The notes below the pieces were generated by a model. The model ran no database searches, had not been told where the DNA came from, and was given only the letters and a program-made list of their open reading frames with translations. A stretch of DNA of 64,000 bases, taken from NCBI GenBank assembly GCA_024236155.1, contig JACKLA010000004.1, positions 62,001-126,000 on the forward strand, given 5' to 3'. Made by a program: the position numbers and the translations under genes. This DNA comes from Sphingomonadaceae bacterium (GTDB lineage: Bacteria > Pseudomonadota > Alphaproteobacteria > Sphingomonadales > Sphingomonadaceae). Of this stretch, positions 19,897-29,498 are shown piece after piece. Position 1 is the stretch's first letter. Each line of letters opens with the position of its first letter.

Positions 19897-20381
19897 AGCC
19901 AATGGTGAAGATAGCGATTGCCGCCATATTGCTTGCCGGATGCAGCGCGTCCGGGGCGGCTCGAGACGACGATACATCGATCCGCGACGCAGTCGTGTCC
20001 TACTATGCCGGTTACATCGCCGACGATGCCAGCGAGGCGGATTGGGACATGCCGATCTATTCGCACGATACCGCGCAGCTGATCGAGGCATGGCGCGACG
20101 CGATGGCGGACGAACCGATCGACGATCTCAGTTCGTTCGGCTGGCTGTGCGAATGCCAGGACTGGGATGCATCGCAATTCGGGGTCGAGGTGCAATCGGT
20201 CACACAGGCTGACGGCGATCACGCGACGGTGGACGTCAAGATCAGCCAAGGCTGGGGTTCTGAGGTGCAACAGCAACTTTCGCTGGTGCGCGAAACCGAT
20301 GGCTGGATGCTCGATGACATGCAGTCGGAATCGTTTCCCGATGGCCTCAAGGCATCGCTGGCAGAGGCCGCGCGGCGATAA
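19893..20381 (+). CDS. Small lipoprotein, DUF3828-like
   Basis: This protein of about 162 residues has a short lipoprotein signal, with lipobox LLAGC at Cys17 when the GTG start at 19893 is used. That start overlaps the cysS stop and sits eight bases after GGAG; an ATG at 19902 is the alternative. The mature part is acidic, contains a WLCECQDWD segment and ends in an amphipathic helix. The YYAGY, SxFGWLCECQDWD and DGWMLDDM segments resemble the DUF3828 group of envelope proteins, but this match is tentative. The gene overlaps the RES gene that follows (TAATG), so the two are probably co-translated. Function unknown. Confidence 0.75.
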   Translation: MKPMVKIAIAAILLAGCSASGAARDDDTSIRDAVVSYYAGYIADDASEADWDMPIYSHDTAQLIEAWRDAMADEPIDDLSSFGWLCECQDWDASQFGVEVQSVTQADGDHATVDVKISQGWGSEVQQQLSLVRETDGWMLDDMQSESFPDGLKASLAEAARR

Positions 20382-20848
20382 TGCAGCTGTGGCGGCTCAC
20401 GCGTGCGCCATTCCTTGCACTCGATGGGTCAGGGCCGGAGAAGCATGGAGCGCGCTGGGTTTCCCCCGGCCTGCCGGTGGTCAATTTCGCATCGGAACCG
20501 GGTCTCGCGGTGCTGGTCGTGCTGCGTTACCTGCCGCGCGACCTGGCCGGGATAGATACCGACTACCTGCTCGGCTGGACGGAGATCGACGCCGAGCCGG
20601 AACGCCTGCCTTTCGTCGACGATCCGGATGCGAAGCGGCGCAGGGGCGATGACTGGCGCAAATCGGGCCGTAGCCTGCTGGCTGCGGTTCGTTCAGCCGT
20701 GTTGCCCGAAGCGGACGTGATCATGATGAACCCGCAGCACCCCGATGCGGCCCGCGTGCCGCCACTCGAATGCCGACCGTTCGATTTCCGCCAGACGCTC
20801 AGCCTGCCACCAACCCCTCAGCCGGCGGGCACGACTTCCAGTTCGTAA
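20381..20848 (+). CDS. RES-domain protein without a visible antitoxin
   Basis: This 155-residue protein matches the RES fold from start to end: LWR at the N terminus, GARWVSPGLPVV, an LAxL segment, and SAVLPEADVIMMNPQHPD near the C terminus. RES toxins of the Xre-RES class degrade NAD+ and normally follow a DUF2384/Xre antitoxin gene. None is present here; the upstream neighbour is the lipoprotein. Two positions usually conserved are changed. The Tyr of the VVY motif is Asn35, and the Glu of the LAxLExL motif is Val46. Arg25 and Ser105 remain. The protein may therefore be inactive or repurposed. Its 3' end overlaps the convergent gene by 31 bases. Confidence 0.8.
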   Translation: MQLWRLTRAPFLALDGSGPEKHGARWVSPGLPVVNFASEPGLAVLVVLRYLPRDLAGIDTDYLLGWTEIDAEPERLPFVDDPDAKRRRGDDWRKSGRSLLAAVRSAVLPEADVIMMNPQHPDAARVPPLECRPFDFRQTLSLPPTPQPAGTTSSS

Positions 20849-21555
20849 GGCACGAACAGCAGGACATCGAGTTCTTCCCAGCGCACCCAGTCGACAGGGC
20901 GCTGCAATCCGTTGATCCGCACGGCATAGCCGCTGCCGATCCGTCCGCCGATATTCAGCGAATCCTCGCTTACCCGGTCAATGATACTTCCGCGATACTG
21001 GTCGGGCTTGACGATCGAAAGGCTGACGCGGCTGCCGGTGGGCAGGAATTGTGCCCGCCCGACTGGCTTCACCGATGCGACGAAGTCGTCCATCCGTTTC
21101 TCGACCTCGGCCAGTGTCGATCCCTGGGTTAGCGGAACCTTGAGCAGGAAGGTCATTCGCGATGTATCGGGTCGACCGCCGCCATAAACACCGAGCGAGG
21201 CGTAGTTGTCGAGGTCGAGCGTCTCGATAGTCTGGCTGCCGAATGAGAGCTGCAATCCCTGTCGCGGCGCGGCGCGGACGGCGTTCTCGACCATTTCGCG
21301 CAGTTCCTTTTCTCGCAGTTCACCGTCGCGCGTATCGCATTCGATGGTGACATTGCGCACCGCAAAATCCGCCCGGCGGATCAGGCCAACGGCGGGGATT
21401 TGCGGATTGTACTCGCCCGATTGGGCGCGGCCGGTTTGCTGGCTCCGCTCCGATGCGAGCAGCACTTCGGATTGCCCCTGATACTGGGCGAGGGCCGTGC
21501 CTGAAGTCGAGATCATCAGGGCAGCGGCGAGAAGATGTGTCAGCTTGGGCGTCAT
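20818..21555 (-). CDS. Exported protein of unknown function, SIMPL/DUF541-like shape
   Basis: This 245-residue protein has a clear signal peptide (about 1-23, ending GTALAQ). The mature part alternates beta and helical stretches. It has a YASLGVYGGG segment in the middle and a long C-terminal beta-rich part. The general pattern recalls periplasmic SIMPL/DUF541 proteins, but no diagnostic motif was seen, so the family is a guess. It is transcribed convergently with the RES gene and overlaps its end. Confidence 0.7.
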   Translation of the reverse strand: MTPKLTHLLAAALMISTSGTALAQYQGQSEVLLASERSQQTGRAQSGEYNPQIPAVGLIRRADFAVRNVTIECDTRDGELREKELREMVENAVRAAPRQGLQLSFGSQTIETLDLDNYASLGVYGGGRPDTSRMTFLLKVPLTQGSTLAEVEKRMDDFVASVKPVGRAQFLPTGSRVSLSIVKPDQYRGSIIDRVSEDSLNIGGRIGSGYAVRINGLQRPVDWVRWEELDVLLFVPYELEVVPAG

Positions 21556-21625
21556 GGCTTCCTCCTTCGAATGGAGGCCAGTTTATGCGGTGATGCCGTT
21601 GCGCGAACATCCCACAGATCTGGGG

Positions 21626-22219
21626 CTAGGAACGCTTCCGCCGAAGCCAGCAATTGATCGAGAAACGTGCATCGGCGAAGCTGTTGCCGGGAACCGAAAC
21701 CGGCAGCACTTCGTGCGGGACGAAGGAGGGGAAAACCACCAGCCGGTTGTGCAGGGGCTCGATCTCGACACTTCTCCCATCGCCGATAGCGTAGAGCGCG
21801 AGTGCGCCGCCAGTGAAACGGCGGGGTTCGCGACAGAAATAGTAGACCGCGCTTACCACCCGGTCGCTGTCCTGGCGGTCGCGATCGGTCAGCGTGTCGA
21901 TATGCGTACCGAACTTGCCGCCATCGCGGTGGGCGACGCATTCCAGCTCGAACACGACCGGCGCGAATTCGCGCATTCCGCATGCTGCGAAGATACGGGG
22001 CAGCCGCGATTTCAGCATGTCGCGAAAGGCACGGCCCTCGGCGCTCCAGTCAAGCTTGAGCGAGGCGGCATTACGATGCGACAGGTCGACTTTATGTCCG
22101 CTGCGGGAGGTAACCTGCGCTGCCGCAAACCCCTCGTCATGTGACAGCACGAAGTCGAGCAGTGCCTGCGCGTCGGCAGCAGGCAGGAAATCGTCGAATG
22201 TCGAATGGCGGGGCAGCAT
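21626..22219 (-). CDS. 2-oxoglutarate/Fe(II)-dependent oxygenase family protein
   Basis: The 197 residues carry the metal and co-substrate ligands of prolyl-4-hydroxylase-like dioxygenases. These are HxD in GTHIDTLTD, a distal His in SFVPHEVLPV, and an Arg ten residues later in ARFSIN that would bind 2-oxoglutarate. Between them lies the jelly-roll core with VVSAVYYFCREPRRFTGGALALY. The substrate is not evident; protein prolyl residues are typical for the family. It is divergent from the dehydrogenase at 22285, with 65 bases between the starts. Confidence 0.87.
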   Translation of the reverse strand: MLPRHSTFDDFLPAADAQALLDFVLSHDEGFAAAQVTSRSGHKVDLSHRNAASLKLDWSAEGRAFRDMLKSRLPRIFAACGMREFAPVVFELECVAHRDGGKFGTHIDTLTDRDRQDSDRVVSAVYYFCREPRRFTGGALALYAIGDGRSVEIEPLHNRLVVFPSFVPHEVLPVSVPGNSFADARFSINCWLRRKRS

Positions 22220-22284
22220 GGCTTTAGCCTTGCGGTCTGCACTGCCTTGCGGTCAAGTGCGCTCCAAGAGAGGATTGCCGCCCT

Positions 22285-23223
22285 ATGCCCATTGCCCTGC
22301 TCAGCAGCCTGATCCGCCCGCTGGTCGAACCCCATCTGCCCGATGCAGTCGATGCACGGTTTTTCTCTTCGCTCGATGAGCTTTATACCATGGCTCCCGA
22401 GGCCGAGATCGGCTGGTTCGACCTCAACGAAAAGGAGCCGATGGCCGAGGCTGTCACGCTGGCGAGCAATCTCAAATGGCTCAACTCGATCTATGCGGGG
22501 CTCGATTTCCTCCCGCTCGACCTGCTCCGGCAACGGGGCGTGACGATAACCAACGGCGTCGGGATCAATGCGATCGCCATCGCCGAATACGTCACCATGA
22601 TGATGCTGGTCCATGCCAAGGGCTATCGCGAGGTTGTGCGGGCGCAGGACAGGCGCGAATGGCTGCCCGACAGCCCCGGCAAGATCGAACTGCCGGGCAC
22701 GCGTGCGTTGCTGCTTGGCTTCGGCGCCATTGGCCAGCAGATCAAGCCGCGGCTTGAAGGGCTGGGGGTGGAGGTTGTGCCGGTGCGCCGGTCGGGCGCG
22801 GATGGTGCGCTCGGGCCGGATGAATGGCGCGGCAGGCTCGGCGAGTTCGACTGGGTGATCCTCGCGGTTCCGGCCACTTCGGAAACCGACGGCATGATCG
22901 GCGCCGGGGAACTTGCGGCGATGAAGGACAGTGCGGTGCTGGTGAACATCGCGCGCGGAGCGGTGGTGGAACAGGATGCGCTGGTCGCTGCGCTGGAGGC
23001 AAAATCGATCGGCGGGGCGCTGCTCGATGTCACAACGCCTGAACCCCTGCCTGCAGACCACAAGCTTTGGGGGCTCGAGAATGCGCATGTCACGATGCAT
23101 CTGTCGGGCCGTGCGCAGGCTTCGATGTTCCGCCGGTCTGCCGAGCGGTTCCTGGTCAATCTCGACGCCTATCTCAAGGGCGAAGCGATGCACCCCCTGT
23201 TCGATCCGGCAAGAGGGTATTGA
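22285..23223 (+). CDS. D-2-hydroxyacid dehydrogenase family protein
   Basis: This 312-residue NAD(P)-dependent oxidoreductase should interconvert 2-hydroxy acids and 2-keto acids in the cytoplasm. It has the Rossmann signature LGFGAIGQQI at about residues 145-155. The catalytic region follows: NIARGAVVEQDAL, TTPEPLP (Glu) and MHLSGRA (His). The two-domain layout and length match the D-isomer-specific family (SerA/GhrA relatives). The substrate cannot be fixed; glyoxylate/hydroxypyruvate-type reduction is one option. Confidence 0.88.
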   Translation: MPIALLSSLIRPLVEPHLPDAVDARFFSSLDELYTMAPEAEIGWFDLNEKEPMAEAVTLASNLKWLNSIYAGLDFLPLDLLRQRGVTITNGVGINAIAIAEYVTMMMLVHAKGYREVVRAQDRREWLPDSPGKIELPGTRALLLGFGAIGQQIKPRLEGLGVEVVPVRRSGADGALGPDEWRGRLGEFDWVILAVPATSETDGMIGAGELAAMKDSAVLVNIARGAVVEQDALVAALEAKSIGGALLDVTTPEPLPADHKLWGLENAHVTMHLSGRAQASMFRRSAERFLVNLDAYLKGEAMHPLFDPARGY

Positions 23224-23364
23224 ATTGCGCCAAGGGCGGTGACTCTGCGCCCCGCATTTGTTACCCCCTGTAGCCAGAGCGGAAGGGAATCCGAACCGCC
23301 AAGGTCGCGTCCGAATTTTTGACACAGCTACCGGGTGTGCGGTGGCTTGAGGGGGACATGGGCC

Positions 23365-25020
23365 ATGGCCGACAAGAAAAAAGCTTCCGACCTGTTTATC
23401 GAATGTCTCGAGGCAGAGGGCGTCGAGTATATTTTTGGCGTTCCGGGCGAGGAAAATCTCGACTTTCTCGAGAGCCTTTCCAAGAGCGGAAAGATCGAAT
23501 TGATCCTGACCCGGCACGAACAGGGTGCGGGCTTCATGGCGGCAACCTATGGCCGCCACACCGGCAAGACCGGTGTGTGCGTCGCGACGCTGGGTCCGGG
23601 GGCGACCAACTTCGTTACCGCCGGTGCCTATGCCCAGCTGGGCGGCATGCCGATGATGATGATCACCGGGCAGAAGCCGATCAAGAAATCGAAGCAGGGC
23701 CGGTTCCAGATCCTCGACGTGGTCGACATGATGGGGCCAATCACCAAATACGCGCACCAGCTGGCGGCCGGTGACAATATCCCGAGCCGCATCCGCGAGG
23801 CGTTCCGTCTGGCGGAGGAGGAAAAGCCCGGCGCGGTGCATCTGGAATTTCCCGAGGATATCGCCGAGGAAATGACCGACAGCCAGCCGATCCCCCGCTC
23901 GGTCGCGCGGCGTCCGTCGGCGGAACCCAAGGCGGTCAAACTCGCGGCAGAAGCGATCAGCAATGCAAAGGCACCGGTGCTTGTCATCGGCGCGGGGGCA
24001 AACCGCAAGATCACCAGCAAGATGCTGGGTGAGTTTGTCGACAAGACCGGCATCCCCTTCGTGACCACCCAGATGGGCAAGGGCGTGCTCGATGAACGGC
24101 ATCCGCTGTTCCTCGGCTGCGCGGCGCTTTCGGCCGGTGACTTCTGCCATCGCGCGATCGAGGATGCTGATTGCATCATCAATGTCGGCCATGACGTGAT
24201 CGAAAAGCCGCCCTTTTTCATGAAGCGCGATGGGGCGACCGTGATCCATGTTTCGACCCGTACCGCCGAGGTCGATCCGGTCTATTTCCCGCAGATCGAG
24301 GTGATCGGCGATATCGCCAACGCCATCTGGCAGATCAAGGACCAGGTCGACAAGCAGGCTGGCTGGGATTTCGAGCATATGAAGGCCTACCGCAAGGCCG
24401 AACTGGCCCATGACGAGCCGCTGGCAAACGACACCCGCTTCCCGATTTTTCCGCCGCATCTCGTCAAGGCAACGCGCGAGGCGATGCCGGAAGACGGGAT
24501 CATCTGCCTCGACAACGGCGTCTACAAGATCTGGTACGCCCGCAATTACTGCGCGCACCTGCCCAACACCGTGCTGCTCGACAATGCGCTGGCGACCATG
24601 GGGGCGGGGCTGCCCAGCGCGATGATGAGCGCGATGCTCTATCCGCAGCGCAAGGTCATGGCGATCTGCGGCGACGGTGGCTTCATGATGAACAGCCAGG
24701 AGATGGAGACCGCGGTCCGGCTTGGCCTCAACCTGACCGTGCTGATCCTGCGCGACGATGCCTATGGCATGATCCGCTGGAAACAGGCCAACATGGGCTT
24801 CAAGGATTGGGGCCTGACCTATGGCAACCCCGATTTCGTGCAATATGCCGAAAGCTATGGGGCCAAGGGCCACCGGGTCGAGAGCGCCGATCACCTGAAG
24901 GAAGTGCTCGATCACTGCCTGTCGACCGACGGCGTCCATCTGATCGACTGCCCGGTCGACTACAGCGAGAACGACCAGATCCTCAACCACGACATCAAGG
25001 AACTTTCGGCAAAGCTTTGA
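23365..25020 (+). CDS. Thiamine diphosphate enzyme, acetolactate synthase large-subunit type
   Basis: This 551-residue ThDP-dependent enzyme has the three-domain layout of acetolactate synthases. Glu52 in RHEQGAGFMAA is the activating glutamate. The central domain includes VLVIGAGANRK, and the ThDP/Mg2+ motif CGDGGFMMNSQEM lies near residue 440. The start at 23365 (MADKKKASDL) follows GAGGGGGA. No regulatory small-subunit gene is adjacent. The next gene, 27 bases on, is an aldehyde dehydrogenase. The pair may therefore decarboxylate a 2-keto acid and oxidise or use the aldehyde, rather than make branched-chain amino acids. That pathway is an inference. Confidence 0.88.
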   Translation: MADKKKASDLFIECLEAEGVEYIFGVPGEENLDFLESLSKSGKIELILTRHEQGAGFMAATYGRHTGKTGVCVATLGPGATNFVTAGAYAQLGGMPMMMITGQKPIKKSKQGRFQILDVVDMMGPITKYAHQLAAGDNIPSRIREAFRLAEEEKPGAVHLEFPEDIAEEMTDSQPIPRSVARRPSAEPKAVKLAAEAISNAKAPVLVIGAGANRKITSKMLGEFVDKTGIPFVTTQMGKGVLDERHPLFLGCAALSAGDFCHRAIEDADCIINVGHDVIEKPPFFMKRDGATVIHVSTRTAEVDPVYFPQIEVIGDIANAIWQIKDQVDKQAGWDFEHMKAYRKAELAHDEPLANDTRFPIFPPHLVKATREAMPEDGIICLDNGVYKIWYARNYCAHLPNTVLLDNALATMGAGLPSAMMSAMLYPQRKVMAICGDGGFMMNSQEMETAVRLGLNLTVLILRDDAYGMIRWKQANMGFKDWGLTYGNPDFVQYAESYGAKGHRVESADHLKEVLDHCLSTDGVHLIDCPVDYSENDQILNHDIKELSAKL

Positions 25021-25047
25021 GCTTGATGAAGGGTAACGGAGAAACTG

Positions 25048-26490
<1,443 letters not shown>

Positions 26491-26603
26491 GGGGGCTGGA
26501 CGGAAGTAGACGAAGTTGACGCCCTCCCCTGCTTGTGGGCGAGAGGTGTTGACACCTGTGACACAGTGTTCGTGGCCGGATTCCTCCCCGGCGGGGGAGA
26601 AAC

Positions 26604-26632
26604 GGGCAAGTGGAACATGTGGAACACTGTCC
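26604..26632. repeat. Dispersed 29-bp repeat, copy 1
   Basis: The block contains the motif GTGGAACACTGTCC. It matches 61942-61970 at 26 of 29 positions in the same orientation. It lies between the aldehyde dehydrogenase and the convergent small gene. A TGTGACAC-containing motif (about 26548-26570) stands just upstream. Confidence 0.7.
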
Positions 26633-26643
26633 TGAACTGGAAT

Positions 26644-27000
26644 TCAGCCTTCCTCCAGCAGCAATATTTCGCAATCGATGACCAGCTTCGGTTCGGGCAG
26701 CATGGTGTGCTCAACGCCCACCACATTCGCATCCGCCACCAGCTGGCCGACCAGCGCGAACTCGTGCTCGGGCAGTTCGGCGATCAATCGCTCACCCGCC
26801 TCGACCTCCTGCGCACCGGAGAATTCGATCCGCAGCCGGTGGCGCGATCCGGCGAAGGTGATGCTGGCCCATGGGCGCTCGCTATGCGCGGCAACGGTGC
26901 CCAACCCATCGGATAGCGCCTGCACGGCCCTGCGCAAACGACCGTTGAGGCCACGGACGATGCTGCGGCGGACGGGGGCGGGGAAGGGGTCAACCGACAT
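26644..27000 (-). CDS. Conserved-looking small protein of unknown function
   Basis: This 118-residue cytoplasmic protein has no signal or membrane segment. An Arg-rich amphipathic N-terminal helix (RRSIVRGLNGRLRRAVQAL) leads into beta-rich sequence ending in acidic EILLLEEG. The ATG at 27000 is the only start that excludes unlikely proline- and cysteine-rich upstream translation. It overlaps the upstream gene by 11 bases, so the two form an operon. Not recognised. Confidence 0.65.
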   Translation of the reverse strand: MSVDPFPAPVRRSIVRGLNGRLRRAVQALSDGLGTVAAHSERPWASITFAGSRHRLRIEFSGAQEVEAGERLIAELPEHEFALVGQLVADANVVGVEHTMLPEPKLVIDCEILLLEEG

Positions 27001-27178
27001 TTGCGCCTCCTTCATAGGCGGCGATGAAATCCTCGACCCTTCGTTCCATGCTGGCACGCGGCTCGCGTCCGTTGCGCAGGTCGAGCACAAAGCGCGGGTC
27101 GCGCGTTGCGAGGCGGCCGAACTTGGTTGCCGGCATCCCGGTCTGACGAAGGAATTTCTCGATAGTTCTGATAAGCAT
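26990..27178 (-). CDS. Small helical protein of unknown function
   Basis: This 62-residue basic protein begins MLIRTIEKFLRQTGMPATKF and continues with DPRFVLDLRNGREP. The pattern suggests a small helix-turn-helix fold: a helix, then a turn containing GMPATKFGRLA, then a recognition-like helix. The start at 27178 follows AGGGGAG at a suitable distance. It overlaps the next gene by 11 bases. DNA binding is possible but unproven. Confidence 0.65.
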   Translation of the reverse strand: MLIRTIEKFLRQTGMPATKFGRLATRDPRFVLDLRNGREPRASMERRVEDFIAAYEGGANVG

Positions 27179-27286
27179 GCGGCTCCCCTGCGAATGGAAT
27201 GGCTTGCGCTCCGTGTGACGCGCCACTTATTCACTGAGGGCAGGGATATGGGATTTCGCGCAATATAGCGGGATGAAGTGGGACAG

Positions 27287-27480
27287 GAACCGCAGAATCC
27301 CGCCGTTTTCGGCACTCGCCGCGCTGAACGGGCCTCAGCGCAATTTTTGGCGCGCCTTGGCGTTTAAGAGGCACTGCAAGGCGAGTGAAACCCTCGGAAA
27401 TCCACCGTTTCGGTGCCTCAGTGTCCAAGTTCGGTCGGATGCGCGTCCAAGTTATCGAAGAACCGCAGAATTCCGCCGTT
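27287..27480. repeat. Pair of 21-bp direct repeats in the left prophage flank
   Basis: GAACCGCAGAATcCCGCCGTT (27287-27307) recurs at 27460-27480 with one mismatch. The pair sits in the 369-base non-coding stretch between 27178 and the Dam gene and brackets the att-like site. No other function is visible in this stretch. Confidence 0.6.
27338..27355. repeat. att-like direct repeat, left copy
   Basis: GCGCAATTTTTGGCGCGC occurs again at 37204-37222 with one extra A. The two copies bracket all recognisable phage genes, as attL/attR would. No integrase gene remains to support the assignment. Confidence 0.45.
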
Positions 27481-27537
27481 CTTGCCGCGCCAACAAATGC
27501 CATCGTCGCAAGACCGGCTGGCATTAACTTGGACGCG
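27442..27537. repeat. Perfect 13-bp inverted repeat with 70-base spacer
   Basis: CGCGTCCAAGTTA (27442-27454) is the exact reverse complement of 27525-27537. Another GTCCAAGTT lies at 27422-27430. The right arm ends 11 bases before the stop codon of the Dam gene. It could be a small miniature element, a phage end or a terminator; the long spacer argues against a simple terminator. Confidence 0.5.
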
Positions 27538-27547
27538 GATAGGGACA

Positions 27548-28339
27548 TCAGGGACCGCTGACGATCAGTTCGCGAACGGGCGTCACCTTGCCGCTGATGC
27601 GGTAGTTGAGCTGGACATCCTCGCAAGCGAAACGAGCGAAGATCCGCCGCATTTCCGGTGTGGCATTGATGGACAGAATGAAGCGTCCCTTGATGCCTGC
27701 GAGAATGTCGGAAAGGCGGTCGAAATCGTCGGTTGAAAACAAGCCTTTTCCATAGGTCTCTTCGGTGCCGTGGTAAGGCGGATCGAGATAGAAAAGTGTA
27801 CCTTCGCGGTCGTACCTCTCTATGAGATCAGGATAGGTAAGCCGTTCGATATCGACGCCGCAAAGCCGTTCATGGACATCCTCAAGGAGCGGGACGAGCT
27901 TCGTAAGGTCGAACCGGGCCGACGTGCCCAAATCGACGCCGAAAGCGCGGCCGGTGACCTTCCCTCCGAACGAAGCTCTCTGAAGGTACAGGAAGCGGGC
28001 TGCGCGCTCCAGATCGGTAAGATTGTCGGGGTCCAGAGCTAGGAGCCGATCGAATTCAGCGCGACTGCACACCTGCCATTTCAGTACGTCGAGCAGCTGC
28101 TGGTAGTGCCGCTGTAACAAGCGAAATAGCGTCACCACATCGCTCGAGATGTCATTGATGACTTCCTTGCGCGGCCGCCTTTTTCGGCGAAAGAAGACGC
28201 CGCCCATGCCCACGAATGGCTCGGCATAGAGAGAGTGCGGGATAGCATCGATCCGTTCGACCAGCTTGGATGCGAGCGCGCGCTTGCCGCCAATGTAAGG
28301 AGCGACCGGGCGAACCGGGCGGACAGGCTCAAGCGTCAT
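27548..28339 (-). CDS. DNA adenine methylase, Dam/D12 class
   Basis: This 263-residue N6-adenine methyltransferase uses S-adenosylmethionine. Motif I-like PYIGGKR is at about residues 14-20, FVGMGGVFF at about 42-50, and the catalytic DPPY at about 175-180 (YLDPPYHG). The order matches the alpha-class D12 family. The start overlaps the end of the C5 methylase gene by four bases. No restriction endonuclease is nearby, so the likely role is phage DNA modification against host restriction. The target site is unknown. Confidence 0.93.
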   Translation of the reverse strand: MTLEPVRPVRPVAPYIGGKRALASKLVERIDAIPHSLYAEPFVGMGGVFFRRKRRPRKEVINDISSDVVTLFRLLQRHYQQLLDVLKWQVCSRAEFDRLLALDPDNLTDLERAARFLYLQRASFGGKVTGRAFGVDLGTSARFDLTKLVPLLEDVHERLCGVDIERLTYPDLIERYDREGTLFYLDPPYHGTEETYGKGLFSTDDFDRLSDILAGIKGRFILSINATPEMRRIFARFACEDVQLNYRISGKVTPVRELIVSGP

Positions 28340-29262
28340 GCGTCTGCTCCAGCGCCGGCAGCGTGGGCAGCCGCGAGAGTTCGGTACGCATACGCCGCAG
28401 CCAAGCTGGAAACCCCGTTGCCGACCCCTCGGGTGCGGTCCAATCGATCGGCCATCCGAACATCAGCTCGTAGAAGCGCGGGTTGGAGATCAGGCCGTCG
28501 AAGAATGAGCCTTTCCCATGCTTGAAGCTCACCCGGACCGGGAGCGAAGAGGGGGACCTCTTCGACCAGCTCAGACCCAGTGCTGCGACTATCAGCCAGA
28601 GATACGTCCAGACTCGTGTTGCATTGTCGAGCGAGAATTGCCCGCTGCTCGTCGCAACGATGTCCCACGGAGCTTTCGGCTGCGGCCGACCCAACTCGAT
28701 CATCAGATCGGGGTAGTAGCCCGCATCCGACGCCGTTGGAGTAGGCCAAGATGAAGAGCCGTCGCCTGCGATGGCGAGCGCCGACTTCTCGCGCTGTGAA
28801 CAGGCCCGCTTTTGCGTGATAGCCCAATTCCGCAAGGCTGCCCGCGACTTCGGCAAATCCCAGATCGACGTGTCCCTCGACATTCTCTGCGAAGATGGCA
28901 CGCGGCCTGACTTCGTCGATGATCCGGGCGACGTCGGGCCATAGATGGCGCGGATCTTTATCGGCCTTTCGTTTGCCGGAGACGCTAAACGGCTGGCATG
29001 GATAACCGGCAGAGAGGATATGAATTCGGTCGCGCCACGGCTTGCCGTCGAAAGATTTGAGATCGTCCCATACAAGTGCCGGAGCCAAGGCCTGGTCTGC
29101 CATCCGCGCCACGAGAGTGGCCGCAGCGTGGGCTTCCCGCTCGACGAAACACACAGTTCGATAGGTTGGCTCGGCAATGGAGAGGCCGAGGTCGAGACCG
29201 CCATATCCGGCGCAGAGCGAAAGGCCGAGCAATTCGGCGGCAGGTTTGGCACATGAAGCCAC
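28336..29262 (-). CDS. DNA cytosine-C5 methyltransferase
   Basis: This 308-residue enzyme carries the ordered C5 motifs: LSLCAGYGGLDLGL (I), the catalytic PCQPFSVSG (IV), ENVEGH (VI), an RHRRRRLFILA block (VIII), and GNGVSSLAAAYAYRTL (X). The region between VIII and X, where a target-recognition domain would sit, is short. The GTG at 29262 follows GGAG by nine bases. It lies 22 bases after com and four bases into the Dam gene, forming a com-C5-dam unit. Orphan phage modification is the probable role. Confidence 0.93.
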   Translation of the reverse strand: MASCAKPAAELLGLSLCAGYGGLDLGLSIAEPTYRTVCFVEREAHAAATLVARMADQALAPALVWDDLKSFDGKPWRDRIHILSAGYPCQPFSVSGKRKADKDPRHLWPDVARIIDEVRPRAIFAENVEGHVDLGFAEVAGSLAELGYHAKAGLFTAREVGARHRRRRLFILAYSNGVGCGLLPRSDDRVGSAAAESSVGHRCDEQRAILARQCNTSLDVSLADSRSTGSELVEEVPLFAPGPGELQAWERLILRRPDLQPALLRADVRMADRLDRTRGVGNGVSSLAAAYAYRTLAAAHAAGAGADA

Positions 29263-29284
29263 AAGGATTTTCTCCGCAGGCGTC

Positions 29285-29434
29285 TCATCGGGCGCTCTGA
29301 GAAGGGCTCACGGGCCTCAGGATATTGAACTGCCGGCAGCGACGACATTTGACTTCAACCGCACCTGCCAGCGCGTTTTTCTCTGCCTTGAACAACAGCG
29401 CATGGCAAGATGCGCAACGAAAGGACTCCTTCAT
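29285..29434 (-). CDS. com: Com-like zinc-finger translational activator, 49 residues
   Basis: This short gene begins MKESFRCASCHALLFKAEKN and contains two CxxC knuckles (RCASC and KCRRC), followed by QFNILRP. It closely parallels the Com protein of phage Mu, a zinc-binding RNA-binding protein that activates translation of the DNA-modification gene mom. Here it sits directly before the C5 methylase, in the same relative place as com before mom. It probably lets the methylases be translated late. Size, Cys spacing and context all agree. Confidence 0.88.
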   Translation of the reverse strand: MKESFRCASCHALLFKAEKNALAGAVEVKCRRCRQFNILRPVSPSQSAR

Positions 29435-29482
29435 TTGTTGCACCTAACTGGACCCCCGCCGTGTACGGCCGAGGGGACTGGC

Positions 29483-29498
29483 GGCTGGGTACCCAGCC
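29483..29498. promoter_or_regulatory. Perfect 16-bp palindrome upstream of com
   Basis: GGCTGGGTACCCAGCC is a perfect palindrome in the 276-base gap between the head-gene fragment and com. It lies about 50 bases before the com start on the minus strand. It could be an operator site or a transcript structure. No open reading frame of substance was seen in this gap. Confidence 0.4.

Noticed and set aside
28329..29348. 339-codon frame overlapping the C5 methylase on the same strand
   Set aside because: The alternative frame carries the ordered C5 methylase motifs; this one is Ser/Pro/Arg-rich with no domains.
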